Shown: positions 24,946-33,834 of the stretch, piece after piece
Position numbering within the stretch: position 1 is the first letter of the stretch
How the letters are laid out: every line of letters begins with the position of its first letter
Origin: Aliiglaciecola sp. M165
Lineage (GTDB): Bacteria > Pseudomonadota > Gammaproteobacteria > Enterobacterales > Alteromonadaceae
DNA: 64,000 nt
Reading direction: 5' to 3'
NCBI RefSeq assembly: GCF_007197995.1
Contig: NZ_VKKH01000009.1
Location: 420,057 to 484,056, forward strand
The notes under the pieces: model-generated
Seen by the model: only the letters and a program-made list of their open reading frames with translations
What the model was told of the DNA's origin: nothing
The model's database searches: none
Program-made: the position numbers and the translations under genes

Positions 24946-27189
24946 ATGAGTATTAGAACGAAACTGAAAAAAGTATTGCCACCGATTTCTATCACCGAGC
25001 AAGAAGCGTTAGACGCAGGTGACGTGTGGATCGAATCTTCGGTTTATCAAGGTAAGCCTGACATGCAGGCTCTCAGAGATATCCCTGCTGCAAAGCTAAG
25101 TGCAGACGAACAAGCGTTTCTTGACGGTCCTGTCAGTGAACTCCTTCACATGATCGATGACTTCGAATTGCAAAACGGTGTTCATATTCCTGACGACATT
25201 CTTACGTTTTTGAAAGTGAATAAGTTTTTCTCGTTGATTATCCCTAAGAAATTCGGCGGTCTTGAATTCAGTCCATATGCTAACTCGACAATTGTGGCGA
25301 CAATTGCCGCGAAAAGCGGGGCTGTTGCGGTGACTGTAATGGTTCCGAACTCTTTAGGTCCAGGCGAATTGCTTATGCATTACGGAACCGAAGAGCAACA
25401 AAATTATTGGTTGCCTAAACTAAGCATCGGTCAAGACATACCTTGTTTTGCATTGACTAGCCCAGAAGCTGGATCAGATGCCGGCGCAATCCCTGATGCA
25501 GCGATTGTGACTAAAGGCATGTGGGAAGGTGAAGAAGTTGTAGGCCTGAGCGTAAGTTGGGACAAGCGTTATATTACTTTAGCGCCAATCGCTACAGTGC
25601 TTGGCTTAGCATTTAAAGTGTTTGACCCGGAACAATTGCTTGGCGACACCCTTGAGCTTGGTATTACCTGTGCGTTGATCCCGAAATCTCACCCAGGTGT
25701 AGAGCTAGGTAATAGACACGATCCGATGGGCGTACGTTTTTATAACGGTACGACTCGTGGAGAAAATGTTTTTATCCCAATGGATTTCATCATTGGTGGA
25801 CAAAAGAACATAGGCCGAGGCTGGCAAATGCTAGTTAGTTGTTTAGGTGCAGGTCGCGGTATCTCTTTACCAGCAATGGGGGTTGCTTCAGCGCAATCAG
25901 CATTCAAATCAACGGCCGAATATTCATTCGTTCGTGAGCAGTTTGGTGTGCCGATTGGACGTTTCGAAGGAATTCAAGACAATCTAGCTGATATCGCAGG
26001 CAAAACCTTCGTGCTAGAAGCAATGCGCGTACTAACAACAGAAGGATTGGGATTAGGTCTTAAACCATCTGTTGTCACTGCGATGGCAAAATATCACATG
26101 ACAGAGCTGGGCCGTGATGTCCTTAATTCTGCTATGGATGTGCAAGCCGGCAAGGCGATTCAACGTGGCCCACAAAATACGCTTGCTAACGGCTATTCTG
26201 CGTTACCTATTGCGATCACTGTGGAAGGTGCAAATATATTGACTCGTAGCTTGATGATTTTTGGTCAAGGCGCGATGCGTTGTCACCCATACTTGAAAGA
26301 AATGGTTGAGCTAATTCACAGTGAAGAAAGCTCAGCAGACGCAGAGTTTAACAAAGTGTTAGGTAAGACAGTTAAATTTAGTGTTGCCAATTCCTTCAGA
26401 TCTATGCTCAACAGCTATGTGCCCTTTGCGCGTAAAGCGGGTTCAGCTATGCCTGAAGTCAAAAAGTATGAGAAACGCCTCAACGCACTTTCAGCGAAAA
26501 TGGCGCCTCTGGCCGATCTTTCCTTGCTTGTATTAGGCGGCGATTTGAAAAAAGCGGAACTATTGTCTGCTCGCTTGGGTGACATTATGAGTTATAGTTA
26601 TGCAGCTATGGCCGTCATCCGCTTCTATGAGCAAAAAGTTGAAAATCGAGCCGAAGCTTTGCCTTATTTTGAATATGCAATCCAATGGTGTTTGCAACAA
26701 GGTGAAAAAGCATTGGTTGATTTTGTAAACAACTTCCCAAATACCGCTACTCGTGGCTTGATGAGGTTGTTAACCAATACTTACACATCGTCTGTTCCAG
26801 GTATTTCTGACGACTTGATCCGTGAACTATCAGAAGCGTCGATGAAACAGTCAAGCATCAAACGCCAACTAAGCCATTTGGTGAAAGTGTCACCGGGTGA
26901 TGGTAATGACATTAACGAACAGGCATTTAATGCTAAGCACGCGGTCATGCCATTGTTGAAGAAAATCCAGAAAACCCTGCGCACTAACCCAGTTGTGCCA
27001 GCGTTAGATTTTGAAAATGTTGTCAACAAACTTGTAGAACAAAATTTATTGACTCAAGAAGAGAAAAGTTTAGTTTTGGACTATAACGAAAAACGTAAAC
27101 TCGCGGTACGTGTTGACGAATATACATTCGACCTGGAATTGATTGACATCAACGAACCAGAAGTCACTGAACAAGCTTCAGCAGCCTAG
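24946..27189 (+). CDS. fadE: FadE-type acyl-CoA dehydrogenase
   Basis: About 747 residues, near the long FadE-type length rather than the ~390 of ordinary acyl-CoA dehydrogenases. After an N-terminal extension come the core motifs: MVPNSLGPGELLMHYGTEEQ, CFALTSPEAGSDAG, ALIPKSHPGVELG, GRGWQMLVSCLGAGRGISLPA, FVREQFGVPIGRFEGIQDNLA and TVEGANILTRSLMIFGQGA. The C-terminal ~280 residues are the FadE-specific extension. It catalyses the first FAD-dependent step of beta-oxidation. ATG at 24946 is used; GTG at 24937 is a close alternative with a GAG before it. A strong terminator follows, so the gene is a single unit. It may take part only in general fatty-acid use and not in the neighbouring envelope systems. 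Confidence 0.9.
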   Translation: MSIRTKLKKVLPPISITEQEALDAGDVWIESSVYQGKPDMQALRDIPAAKLSADEQAFLDGPVSELLHMIDDFELQNGVHIPDDILTFLKVNKFFSLIIPKKFGGLEFSPYANSTIVATIAAKSGAVAVTVMVPNSLGPGELLMHYGTEEQQNYWLPKLSIGQDIPCFALTSPEAGSDAGAIPDAAIVTKGMWEGEEVVGLSVSWDKRYITLAPIATVLGLAFKVFDPEQLLGDTLELGITCALIPKSHPGVELGNRHDPMGVRFYNGTTRGENVFIPMDFIIGGQKNIGRGWQMLVSCLGAGRGISLPAMGVASAQSAFKSTAEYSFVREQFGVPIGRFEGIQDNLADIAGKTFVLEAMRVLTTEGLGLGLKPSVVTAMAKYHMTELGRDVLNSAMDVQAGKAIQRGPQNTLANGYSALPIAITVEGANILTRSLMIFGQGAMRCHPYLKEMVELIHSEESSADAEFNKVLGKTVKFSVANSFRSMLNSYVPFARKAGSAMPEVKKYEKRLNALSAKMAPLADLSLLVLGGDLKKAELLSARLGDIMSYSYAAMAVIRFYEQKVENRAEALPYFEYAIQWCLQQGEKALVDFVNNFPNTATRGLMRLLTNTYTSSVPGISDDLIRELSEASMKQSSIKRQLSHLVKVSPGDGNDINEQAFNAKHAVMPLLKKIQKTLRTNPVVPALDFENVVNKLVEQNLLTQEEKSLVLDYNEKRKLAVRVDEYTFDLELIDINEPEVTEQASAA

Positions 27190-27224
27190 TTTAGTTAAAA
27201 CTTTAATACACAAAATACGATAAG

Positions 27225-27255
27225 GCCAGTCAGGCAACCTGACTGGCTTTTTTTT
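27225..27255 (+). terminator. Rho-independent terminator of the fadE-like gene
   Basis: GCCAGTCAGG / CCTGACTGGC forms a 10-bp perfect stem with a CAA loop (27225-27247), followed by eight T. It lies 35 bases after the stop codon. Confidence 0.92.
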
Positions 27256-27264
27256 GTCAGTCAG

Positions 27265-27581
27265 ATGGCTACAGCAAATCTAATCAGCTCGTTTAAAACT
27301 CAACGAGACACCCATGTTGCAGATGGGAAGGTTGCTGGTCTTAGAGAGAACGGATGCGGTGACATCACCCTAGCGGGAACCTGTGGAACTATTAATCAAA
27401 CCTATCTCTACTGGCATGGACCCACACATACTGCTGGAGGTGATGCGCTAAGTGGTATACGTTTTCGCGTCAATCTGCCAGTTGGAGCCTTGCCATATAA
27501 GGATCCATTCCCGAACCTATTGGCTTGATATTGCTTGGTAAAGGTTTATCAGTTCTGCGCCTGTCCGCCTCAAGGAAATAA
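27265..27581 (+). pseudogene. Decayed PEP-CTERM protein gene, frameshifted and missing its 5' end
   Basis: The 87-codon frame at 27265-27528 contains NQTYLYWHGPTHT after a Gly/Asp-rich stretch. This resembles the x-A-x-LYWHGPT segment common in choice-of-anchor domains of PEP-CTERM proteins. Its last part is nonsense, but in another frame from 27501 to the TAA at 27579-27581 the DNA reads GSIPEPIGLILLGKGL followed by SVLRLSASRK and a stop. That is a degenerate PEP-CTERM signal: PEP, hydrophobic helix, basic tail, stop. The two parts lie in different frames with a TAA between them, and there is no signal peptide or ribosome-binding site since the segment abuts the fadE terminator. A deleted, frameshifted relic explains all of this. 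No single intact protein is made. Confidence 0.6.
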
Positions 27582-27595
27582 TCAATTTCGTAACC

Positions 27596-27628
27596 TTGAT
27601 CCCCTAACAAGAAAAGTCAGGGGATCAA
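27596..27628. repeat. Hairpin after the PEP-CTERM relic
   Basis: TTGATCCCCT pairs exactly with AGGGGATCAA across a 13-base loop. It sits 15 bases after the stop of the relic, where a terminator would be expected, but no T-run follows on the plus strand. It may be a decayed terminator. Confidence 0.4.
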
Positions 27629-27756
27629 AAACAGAATTTCATCGCAAAGCTCTGCCAAATATCAGCTTTAATAGCATCACACCTGAAAAAACGCTACCAT
27701 CGGCTTTACTACCGATCTAAATTAATTCATTAGTAAATAAGGCTGGAAAACCTGAA

Positions 27757-28512
27757 ATGGTAAAAGAGCGAATTGACCCCGACCTCCCGAACATAGTTTT
27801 GGATAATGATGACCGAGCTGCATTCCAAAAACAGCGGGCAAGTCAAAGCAAAACCCCTGTCGAGCCAGAAGACTCCAATACAAGTAAATCAGGTGTTTCT
27901 GGATTATGGCTGGCCCTAACGTTAGTTATTGCTCTTGGGGCCTGCGGCGCGTCATATTGGTTGTATGAACAAAAGCGTATTAGCGATGCTGAATTGACCA
28001 ATGCGGTTGGACGGGTGGCCGAACTAGAAAGACGATTATCAGCAACCGGTGAAGAAATGGACCAATCTGCTGGCGCCTTGAGAGTGACGGTGTCAGAGCT
28101 AACGGATAAAACCGATGAGCTGTGGTCACAGATGGATAAACTTTGGGCTTCTGCTTGGCGTAAGAACCAAGCAGAACTCGCACAACTCAACGAAAGACTT
28201 AACAAGAGTGTCAGAGAAACGAATAACAAGATCAGTGTAGTAGAGACAGAGTCCTCGACCCTATCAACCAACCTTGCTGTGATTCAAGAGCAGCTAACCC
28301 AGCAATCAGTTGAATTATCTCAGCTAGCGACATTGATTGCTGAAACCCGTGAAAGTGGCAATGGCAGTGCCCGACAGATTGGTGATATTCAATCTCGCTT
28401 GGTGGCCTTAGATCAAGTGAATGGCGCATTGACGCGTCGGGTAGCAGAATTAGAAAAATGGCGACGAGATGCTCCTGCTGAAAGCTCTCCCTCTGGCGTT
28501 TCAGTGCCTTAA
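27757..28512 (+). CDS. Single-pass membrane protein with long coiled coil, unknown function
   Basis: 251 residues. Residues ~1-47 are a charged cytoplasmic part, then one membrane helix (LWLALTLVIALGACGASYWLY), then ~170 residues of heptad-like sequence (AELERRLSATGEEMDQSAG, QAELAQLNERLNK, RRVAELEKWRRD) predicted to be a periplasmic coiled coil, ending in a short Ser/Pro tail. No enzyme motif is seen. The topology resembles small envelope scaffold proteins found in Alteromonadales, with no known function. The ribosome-binding site is weak. It stands alone between the PEP-CTERM relic and the convergent pilin gene. Confidence 0.7.
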   Translation: MVKERIDPDLPNIVLDNDDRAAFQKQRASQSKTPVEPEDSNTSKSGVSGLWLALTLVIALGACGASYWLYEQKRISDAELTNAVGRVAELERRLSATGEEMDQSAGALRVTVSELTDKTDELWSQMDKLWASAWRKNQAELAQLNERLNKSVRETNNKISVVETESSTLSTNLAVIQEQLTQQSVELSQLATLIAETRESGNGSARQIGDIQSRLVALDQVNGALTRRVAELEKWRRDAPAESSPSGVSVP

Positions 28513-28563
28513 ACAAATTGCTGTTAAAGGTTTAGATATCAAATCTATAACTCAAACAGCAAA

Positions 28564-28596
28564 ATGCCAGTTAGAAGTAAGTCGACTAACTGGCAT
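28564..28596. terminator. Hairpin between convergent genes, possible terminator
   Basis: ATGCCAGTTAG pairs with CTAACTGGCAT (11 bp) about 50 bases after the coiled-coil gene and 75 bases before the end of the convergent pilin gene. There is no good T-run on either side, so termination is only a possibility. Confidence 0.35.
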
Positions 28597-28669
28597 GTAA
28601 CCAATAACATAGAAGCTAAAATCATTTCGATACTGGCTTTTTGTAGGTAAGTGCCGTGATTGGGGTTAA

Positions 28670-29143
28670 TTAACATCCCCAGCAGTATTCAGAACTTGCT
28701 AGTGTGTTACTGTTGTCTTTGTCCCATGCCTTTCGTCCATCACTGTAAAAGTACAACTTGCCATCGTCAATCTGCGCCGTTCCACTAGCGGGTGTAGCAA
28801 TAATGACATAGCCGTTTCCAGATGCTGTGACACTATCAATTGTCAGGTCGTATTTTTTATTGGCGACCGGCTCTCCTGAAGGTGAGTGCGCATGAAACAC
28901 TGCAGGCTTTCCTGTATTGGCTGCAGCTTCCGCAGCACCATTGTATGTATAGTTTGCCGCCTTGTGACGTTCCATCGCTGCGGCTAATGCCATGAGGTCA
29001 GCCTGAGCACTACCGCGATTACTACTTTTTACGAATCCCTGATAACTCGGATAGGCAATGCTGGTAATAATGCCAACAATCGCGATAACAATCATCAACT
29101 CAATTAAAGTGAATCCATTGTGTTTTTTAAGACCGTGTTTCAT
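28670..29143 (-). CDS. pilE: Type IV pilin-like protein PilE
   Basis: 157 residues with a class-a prepilin leader: a short basic start, the PilD cleavage site before F in NGFTLIELMIVIAIVGI with Glu at +5, and a hydrophobic helix that continues to AYPSYQGFVKSS. The C-terminal part has two Cys (CWGC at the very end), a DGKLYFYSDGRKAWD stretch and a variable central domain. In pil minor-pilin operons of gammaproteobacteria PilE is the last gene after pilY1, as here (26-base gap). It is probably a minor pilin that helps prime pilus assembly and display PilY1. A major pilin role cannot be excluded from sequence alone. Confidence 0.88.
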   Translation of the reverse strand: MKHGLKKHNGFTLIELMIVIAIVGIITSIAYPSYQGFVKSSNRGSAQADLMALAAAMERHKAANYTYNGAAEAAANTGKPAVFHAHSPSGEPVANKKYDLTIDSVTASGNGYVIIATPASGTAQIDDGKLYFYSDGRKAWDKDNSNTLASSEYCWGC

Positions 29144-29169
29144 TGAAAATACCTAACCTTAATAATTAT

Positions 29170-32100
29170 CTATTGTCGTTCTATTTCAGTTTTCCAACTG
29201 CTCTTCTGTACGCGTTCGAAGCGACCATAGATGTTTTCCGCTAGGCACTCAAACGCCGTTCCACAAGGCAAGGGATCACCATTTGGATCCAGGTCAATAA
29301 CTGCTGAGGTACATTCAGTTCCCAGGCATACAACTGGCTTGATGATATCCTCAATTAGAATTTTTGTTTCTGGTGCTATACCTGTTTGACGAAGCTGTGC
29401 ATAGCGATCTTCGTTTTCTAAGTCACCATCATAGTCTAAATCTGTAACGGCATTGGCATTTACCAAATTAACAAGATAGGCGCGACTATTGCCCGAAGGC
29501 GGCGCACAAAGACTGTTGTTAGCACTTGCTGGCAAATAGGTTGTAAAGAACAATTGATAATCAATGATCAATGGCGAGGCCAATACTTTTTCACCACCAG
29601 CGCCCAGTTGCAAATACCACCCTTGTTTTTCAGCAAAGGTCGTGTTCGCGATTTCCCTTTCAGTGTTATCCGAAGAGGTTAAGCTGTGTGATGTGGCATC
29701 AAACATGTTTGCAAGGGTCAGAGGAACCGCAGGCATGGTGTAATTGCCATTAACATCTAGATTAAAAACGCCATCATCTTTGATCATGTAAAAATGATCT
29801 TGGATAACACTGTTAAGTGGACGAGCTCGATAACCTGATCCTAAGGCAACCGCGTAATAGTGCTCCTCACCCAAATTAATTTCTGACACATCCGGGCCGT
29901 AAAAGAAACGTCTGTTATCAACCGCTGCATTGCCGCCAAAGCTTGCTAAAACACCACCTGTTACTAAGTTCGCAGTAGATTCGCCGTTGTGAATATCTAG
30001 TCTGAACAACTGGCCGCCCATGTCAGCAACATACATGTGATCAGCATAGCCATCACCCTCACGGTCGATTACCGATACTCGAGCAGGAATACTGTATTCC
30101 ATGTCAGACAGAATGAGATCGGCATCAGAATTACTGGCTGTCCATAACAGGCTGCCATTATCTGCATCTACAATATACACAGCATTGCCCATTGAATCGG
30201 CACTTCGCGTTTCTTTGTTGTCTTGCTGTTCATCGTAGCCACCTGCAAAAATGAGGACATCTTTACTGGCTCCACCAATATTTACTTTCGTGACTGTTGG
30301 ACGTGACCAACTTTGTCCCATTTTTTCAAAGCCGGTACTGCCACCATCAATTTTAAACTTCAAAGTAGGCGAGTTTTTATTAGTAATATCAAAGGCATAG
30401 TAATTGTCACCGCCGCGACGCATACCAACATACAAATACTTATTGTTTCCATCTGTACGTAAAACCATGTCACCGTCGAGACCATATATATGGTTAAAGG
30501 TCGCGCCATCTCGATAGAGATCGTATTGGTTTGCCAGTAATTCCTTAGGCATAATCGCCCAATTCTCAGCACCGGTTTCCGGATTGAATGAATGTAACAA
30601 ACCATGGTTTGTGGCGACCAATATTGCACTTTCAGTCAAAGAGTAATTAACAATAATGGGTTGAGAGTGGATCGGGTCACCCATGGTTAGGCGCACATCA
30701 TCAGTATTGCCATCGCCATCATCATCTCGAACATCAACCCCTCGAGCCCACTTCAATACTGTCGTTCTCAATGCCTCTTTATCTGGCAGTGCATCGATAG
30801 CCAAATCTGAAGTCGTTATCGAGGTATTACCCTCTGATAAACGATTGCTTTCATTCATAATTGTGCCATTGCTATCAAATACATACATATTGCGGCTAAG
30901 CGTCATTCTGCTTGCAGCACCACCTTCTCGTACGTCATTTCCATCACTTGTTACCGACCAATAACTGTGAGAGTTTTCGGAAAAGAACCCTGTACCCGAA
31001 TCCACAGCAGGCAAATCGTTTTTATCCAGTATTTTGTCGCCGTCAATTCGATAGCGTTTCACATTCCCTGGCCAGATCGCCCCTTCGGATGGTTTGAACA
31101 ATGCGAAGTACAATTCATCGTTGTGTGTAAGACGGTTCAACTGGTTTACGGCAACCCCCGGCGATACAAAGGTTGTGTTGACGTCTTTAACAGTCTTCAG
31201 AATCGAAGAGAACGCTGTAACCAAATCAGCAGTGTTGTTCGCTTCATAAAAACCACCACCACCGTTAAGTGCAAGTTGATTTAGAAAGGCACTGGCGGCT
31301 GCATTAGTAGCAAAACCTATGGTATGAGTAATAATGCGAGAATCAATGACTGAGTCACCCAAATCACCAATATTTGAGACCAAGTCAACACCACATTTTT
31401 CGCCACCACTGCCGCTGCATGATTTACCAAGTAAAGTTTCGATTTTCCCTACGCTGTGGTTATTGTTGGCCTGTCCATCGGACAAAAGCACTATGTGATT
31501 ATTTGTTTGGCACTGTTGATCAAGTATCGGTGATATATAAGTCGCCCCCGCTGGAATGTATTCACCCACACAATCTGAGTCATTAAGGTTTTCTTCACTA
31601 CAGCCATTGGGTAAAACTGAATTACCACCTAGATAAGATTGACGATGGCTCACTCGAGTACTGCGTCTTACTGAAGAAGATACGGCATTTGTGCCACGTG
31701 CAAGTCCGTAATCGACATCACGCCCACCATAATAATTAGTCGCTTCCAGCAATGTATCAACAATAGGGGTGTAGCCATTGGCTGTCAGTTCGTCAACCTT
31801 ACTGATCAAATGCTGCCTTACCGTAGAAGTCGTTCCAGGAGTCGCCTCTCCTTCAAATTCAACGACAAGAACTGGAGCACCTGAAGGTTTCCCTTGATAA
31901 GTGTAAGCACCGCGATTTCCGACCATATCGGACACCACAAACATCATATCATTACCACTCTTCCAATCCCCTCGATTGACTAGCTCTTGTACAATAGGGG
32001 CCACAGAAGGCGACTGGTATGTAGTGTTTCGGTACCAGGCAGGTATGTTATTCCATGTCACAGATGCTGCTGTTTTGGGCTTATCTCGTAGCAAGTAACG

Positions 32101-33255
32101 CGTATAATTACGGAAATTTCGTGGATCCGCTTCGTTTACACCACGCAGTACAAATGAAGATCCTGCAGCAGTTCGATTTTGATAAGCTGTAAAAATGATA
32201 TAAGCATTTGAAATTGTTGCATTTTGTGGCAGCGCTAGGTTTCTGAAACGAATACCGATATAGCGATTGCTTGATGGGTTGAAAGTAAGCTCACTTCCCG
32301 TTGATTGGTAGCCGTCATTTCGCTCTTCAGCATTATCTCGCTGAGAAGCAACCTGGTAAGTTTGATCGCCCTTTACACAGCCTGTTGCCGTGGCATCATC
32401 GTAACCAATGACTAGTTGTGGCGATGATCCAGTTCCATCTTCAAATGCTTTTGCTCTTCGGTCACTAGAACCGTCTATGCTGCTGGTCTCAATAATAATA
32501 TTTATCGAGTTTTTACCACACCACGATGCCTGATCCACAACTTCTTGGATCACAGAGATAATTGATGGAGATCTGACCATGTCGTTGGAAAGAGGCCAAT
32601 CATTATCAAGGTCCCAATTGACCTCGTTTGCTGTACGAGTGCGATTAGAAATATTAAAGTTTGTAGAGGCAAACTCCGTTGCGTCTCCGGTCAACTCAGC
32701 GCGTATATTGATTGAAGTCACAGCGGTGTTAAGTTGCGATGAGGTAAACCTCATATGTGCATTTGTTATCGTCGCACCACGAGGAATGTTGATGCTTTGA
32801 TATCGAAAACCGCTGTACACGGTCTCAGTTCCACTAGAAATTTTAATGGTATTTGAGTCGGTGTCGACGAGGCTTGATATTTCATAAGCATCATCCTTTC
32901 CACTCACAATAGGTGTGATTATCTCGGGGATAACGGGCGTATCAATACCCTGGACAGGGAATAAAACAGGACCACCAAAATCAGAAAAACGCATCAGACC
33001 GGCATTGATATTAGTCACGCTGTTTAGTGTTTCCTTTAGGGCGTTTTGGACCCTCAGCATCCGTGTTTCTTCGGTACCGTCTTTGCCCCCCATACTTCCT
33101 GAGGTATCCATGATAAACAAGACATTCGGATTATATTCGACCGCCGCTTCAGAGGTGCCAAGATATATTTCAAGATCATCGCCGAATGCTGAAAATGCAA
33201 TCATTGATGATAGGGTGAAAGATGCAACTCCATGCAGCGCTTTTTTAATAGACAT
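29170..33255 (-). CDS. pilY1: PilY1-type pilus tip/assembly protein with split VWA domain
   Basis: 1361 residues. A signal peptide (residues 1-25) is followed by a VWA metal-ion site, MDTSGSMGG at 49-57. The VWA domain seems to be interrupted after ~residue 105 by an insert of ~350 residues with two related beta-rich units (about 120-285 and 310-470), each with the pattern GFRYxSI-NIPRGATITNA and, near its end, a SP-xxx-VQELV-xxxxW stretch. VWA sequence resumes at ~478 (VRQHLISKVDEL, then NHIVLLSDGQANN). The C-terminal half is the PilY1 beta-propeller: TMGDPIHSQPIIVNY, LVATNHGLLHSFNPETG and an Asp-rich loop DREGDGYADHMYVAD that could bind calcium. PilY1 sits at the pilus tip, antagonises retraction and mediates adhesion. 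It is preceded by pilV-pilW-pilX and followed by pilE. Confidence 0.92.
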   Translation of the reverse strand: MSIKKALHGVASFTLSSMIAFSAFGDDLEIYLGTSEAAVEYNPNVLFIMDTSGSMGGKDGTEETRMLRVQNALKETLNSVTNINAGLMRFSDFGGPVLFPVQGIDTPVIPEIITPIVSGKDDAYEISSLVDTDSNTIKISSGTETVYSGFRYQSINIPRGATITNAHMRFTSSQLNTAVTSINIRAELTGDATEFASTNFNISNRTRTANEVNWDLDNDWPLSNDMVRSPSIISVIQEVVDQASWCGKNSINIIIETSSIDGSSDRRAKAFEDGTGSSPQLVIGYDDATATGCVKGDQTYQVASQRDNAEERNDGYQSTGSELTFNPSSNRYIGIRFRNLALPQNATISNAYIIFTAYQNRTAAGSSFVLRGVNEADPRNFRNYTRYLLRDKPKTAASVTWNNIPAWYRNTTYQSPSVAPIVQELVNRGDWKSGNDMMFVVSDMVGNRGAYTYQGKPSGAPVLVVEFEGEATPGTTSTVRQHLISKVDELTANGYTPIVDTLLEATNYYGGRDVDYGLARGTNAVSSSVRRSTRVSHRQSYLGGNSVLPNGCSEENLNDSDCVGEYIPAGATYISPILDQQCQTNNHIVLLSDGQANNNHSVGKIETLLGKSCSGSGGEKCGVDLVSNIGDLGDSVIDSRIITHTIGFATNAAASAFLNQLALNGGGGFYEANNTADLVTAFSSILKTVKDVNTTFVSPGVAVNQLNRLTHNDELYFALFKPSEGAIWPGNVKRYRIDGDKILDKNDLPAVDSGTGFFSENSHSYWSVTSDGNDVREGGAASRMTLSRNMYVFDSNGTIMNESNRLSEGNTSITTSDLAIDALPDKEALRTTVLKWARGVDVRDDDGDGNTDDVRLTMGDPIHSQPIIVNYSLTESAILVATNHGLLHSFNPETGAENWAIMPKELLANQYDLYRDGATFNHIYGLDGDMVLRTDGNNKYLYVGMRRGGDNYYAFDITNKNSPTLKFKIDGGSTGFEKMGQSWSRPTVTKVNIGGASKDVLIFAGGYDEQQDNKETRSADSMGNAVYIVDADNGSLLWTASNSDADLILSDMEYSIPARVSVIDREGDGYADHMYVADMGGQLFRLDIHNGESTANLVTGGVLASFGGNAAVDNRRFFYGPDVSEINLGEEHYYAVALGSGYRARPLNSVIQDHFYMIKDDGVFNLDVNGNYTMPAVPLTLANMFDATSHSLTSSDNTEREIANTTFAEKQGWYLQLGAGGEKVLASPLIIDYQLFFTTYLPASANNSLCAPPSGNSRAYLVNLVNANAVTDLDYDGDLENEDRYAQLRQTGIAPETKILIEDIIKPVVCLGTECTSAVIDLDPNGDPLPCGTAFECLAENIYGRFERVQKSSWKTEIERQ

Positions 33256-33267
33256 AATACAACCTCG

Positions 33268-33834
33268 CTATTGAGACGCTGGCGCAAAGACAGACGCACT
33301 AAGTGTGTTTGCGACAGCGAACTTGGATCCTTCCAAGCGGCCACAACCTTTAATAACAAATACATGGCAGCTAATATTGCTACCGCCGATAACATTACTC
33401 GAGCCAATACAGGCTCTTTCCTCAACAAATGCCGTGCGCGACCAACTGCTTATCGCTGGATTGTCGTTATACAAACCCACCGCAGTGTGTTCAACATTGG
33501 TTTGTAGGCCATTTGCCGCGGTCACCGCTCTGTTAGTCCAATCGACATTATTGAAGCAACTCAGATCGTCAGCGGCTAAATTTATCACTGCACCCTGGCG
33601 GGCTTCGGAAAGTGGGTCAGTTTTATTCGGGTCGGTCAATAAGACCTCATCTTCAGACTCAAAAACCACGCCAGCGATAGCAGCCTCAGCAGCATCGAAG
33701 GCTAAGGACTGCCGTTCCATAGACACTGCCATTTTATTTTGCATGAGACTGCTTGATACCGACGCAACCCCCAGTACTGTCAAACTCATCAACACTAGCA
33801 GTGCAAAAACCATTACTAAACCTTGCTGTTTCAT
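33268..33834 (-). CDS. pilX: Minor pilin PilX
   Basis: 188 residues. The N-terminus has the PilX layout QQGLVMVFALLVLMSLTVLG, then SSLMQNKMAVSMERQ and AFDAAEAAIAG, with the pilin-like hydrophobic helix but no Glu at +5, as is usual for PilX/GspK-type proteins at the pilus tip. The start overlaps the pilW stop by four bases (ATGA), and pilY1 follows by 12 bases. It would form part of the initiating minor-pilin complex with PilV, PilW and PilE. Confidence 0.88.
   Translation of the reverse strand: MKQQGLVMVFALLVLMSLTVLGVASVSSSLMQNKMAVSMERQSLAFDAAEAAIAGVVFESEDEVLLTDPNKTDPLSEARQGAVINLAADDLSCFNNVDWTNRAVTAANGLQTNVEHTAVGLYNDNPAISSWSRTAFVEERACIGSSNVIGGSNISCHVFVIKGCGRLEGSKFAVANTLSASVFAPASQ

Noticed and set aside
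27535..27720. 61-codon frame after the PEP-CTERM relic
   Set aside because: It overlaps the relic's tail and the hairpin in a different phase and has no motif or ribosome-binding site.
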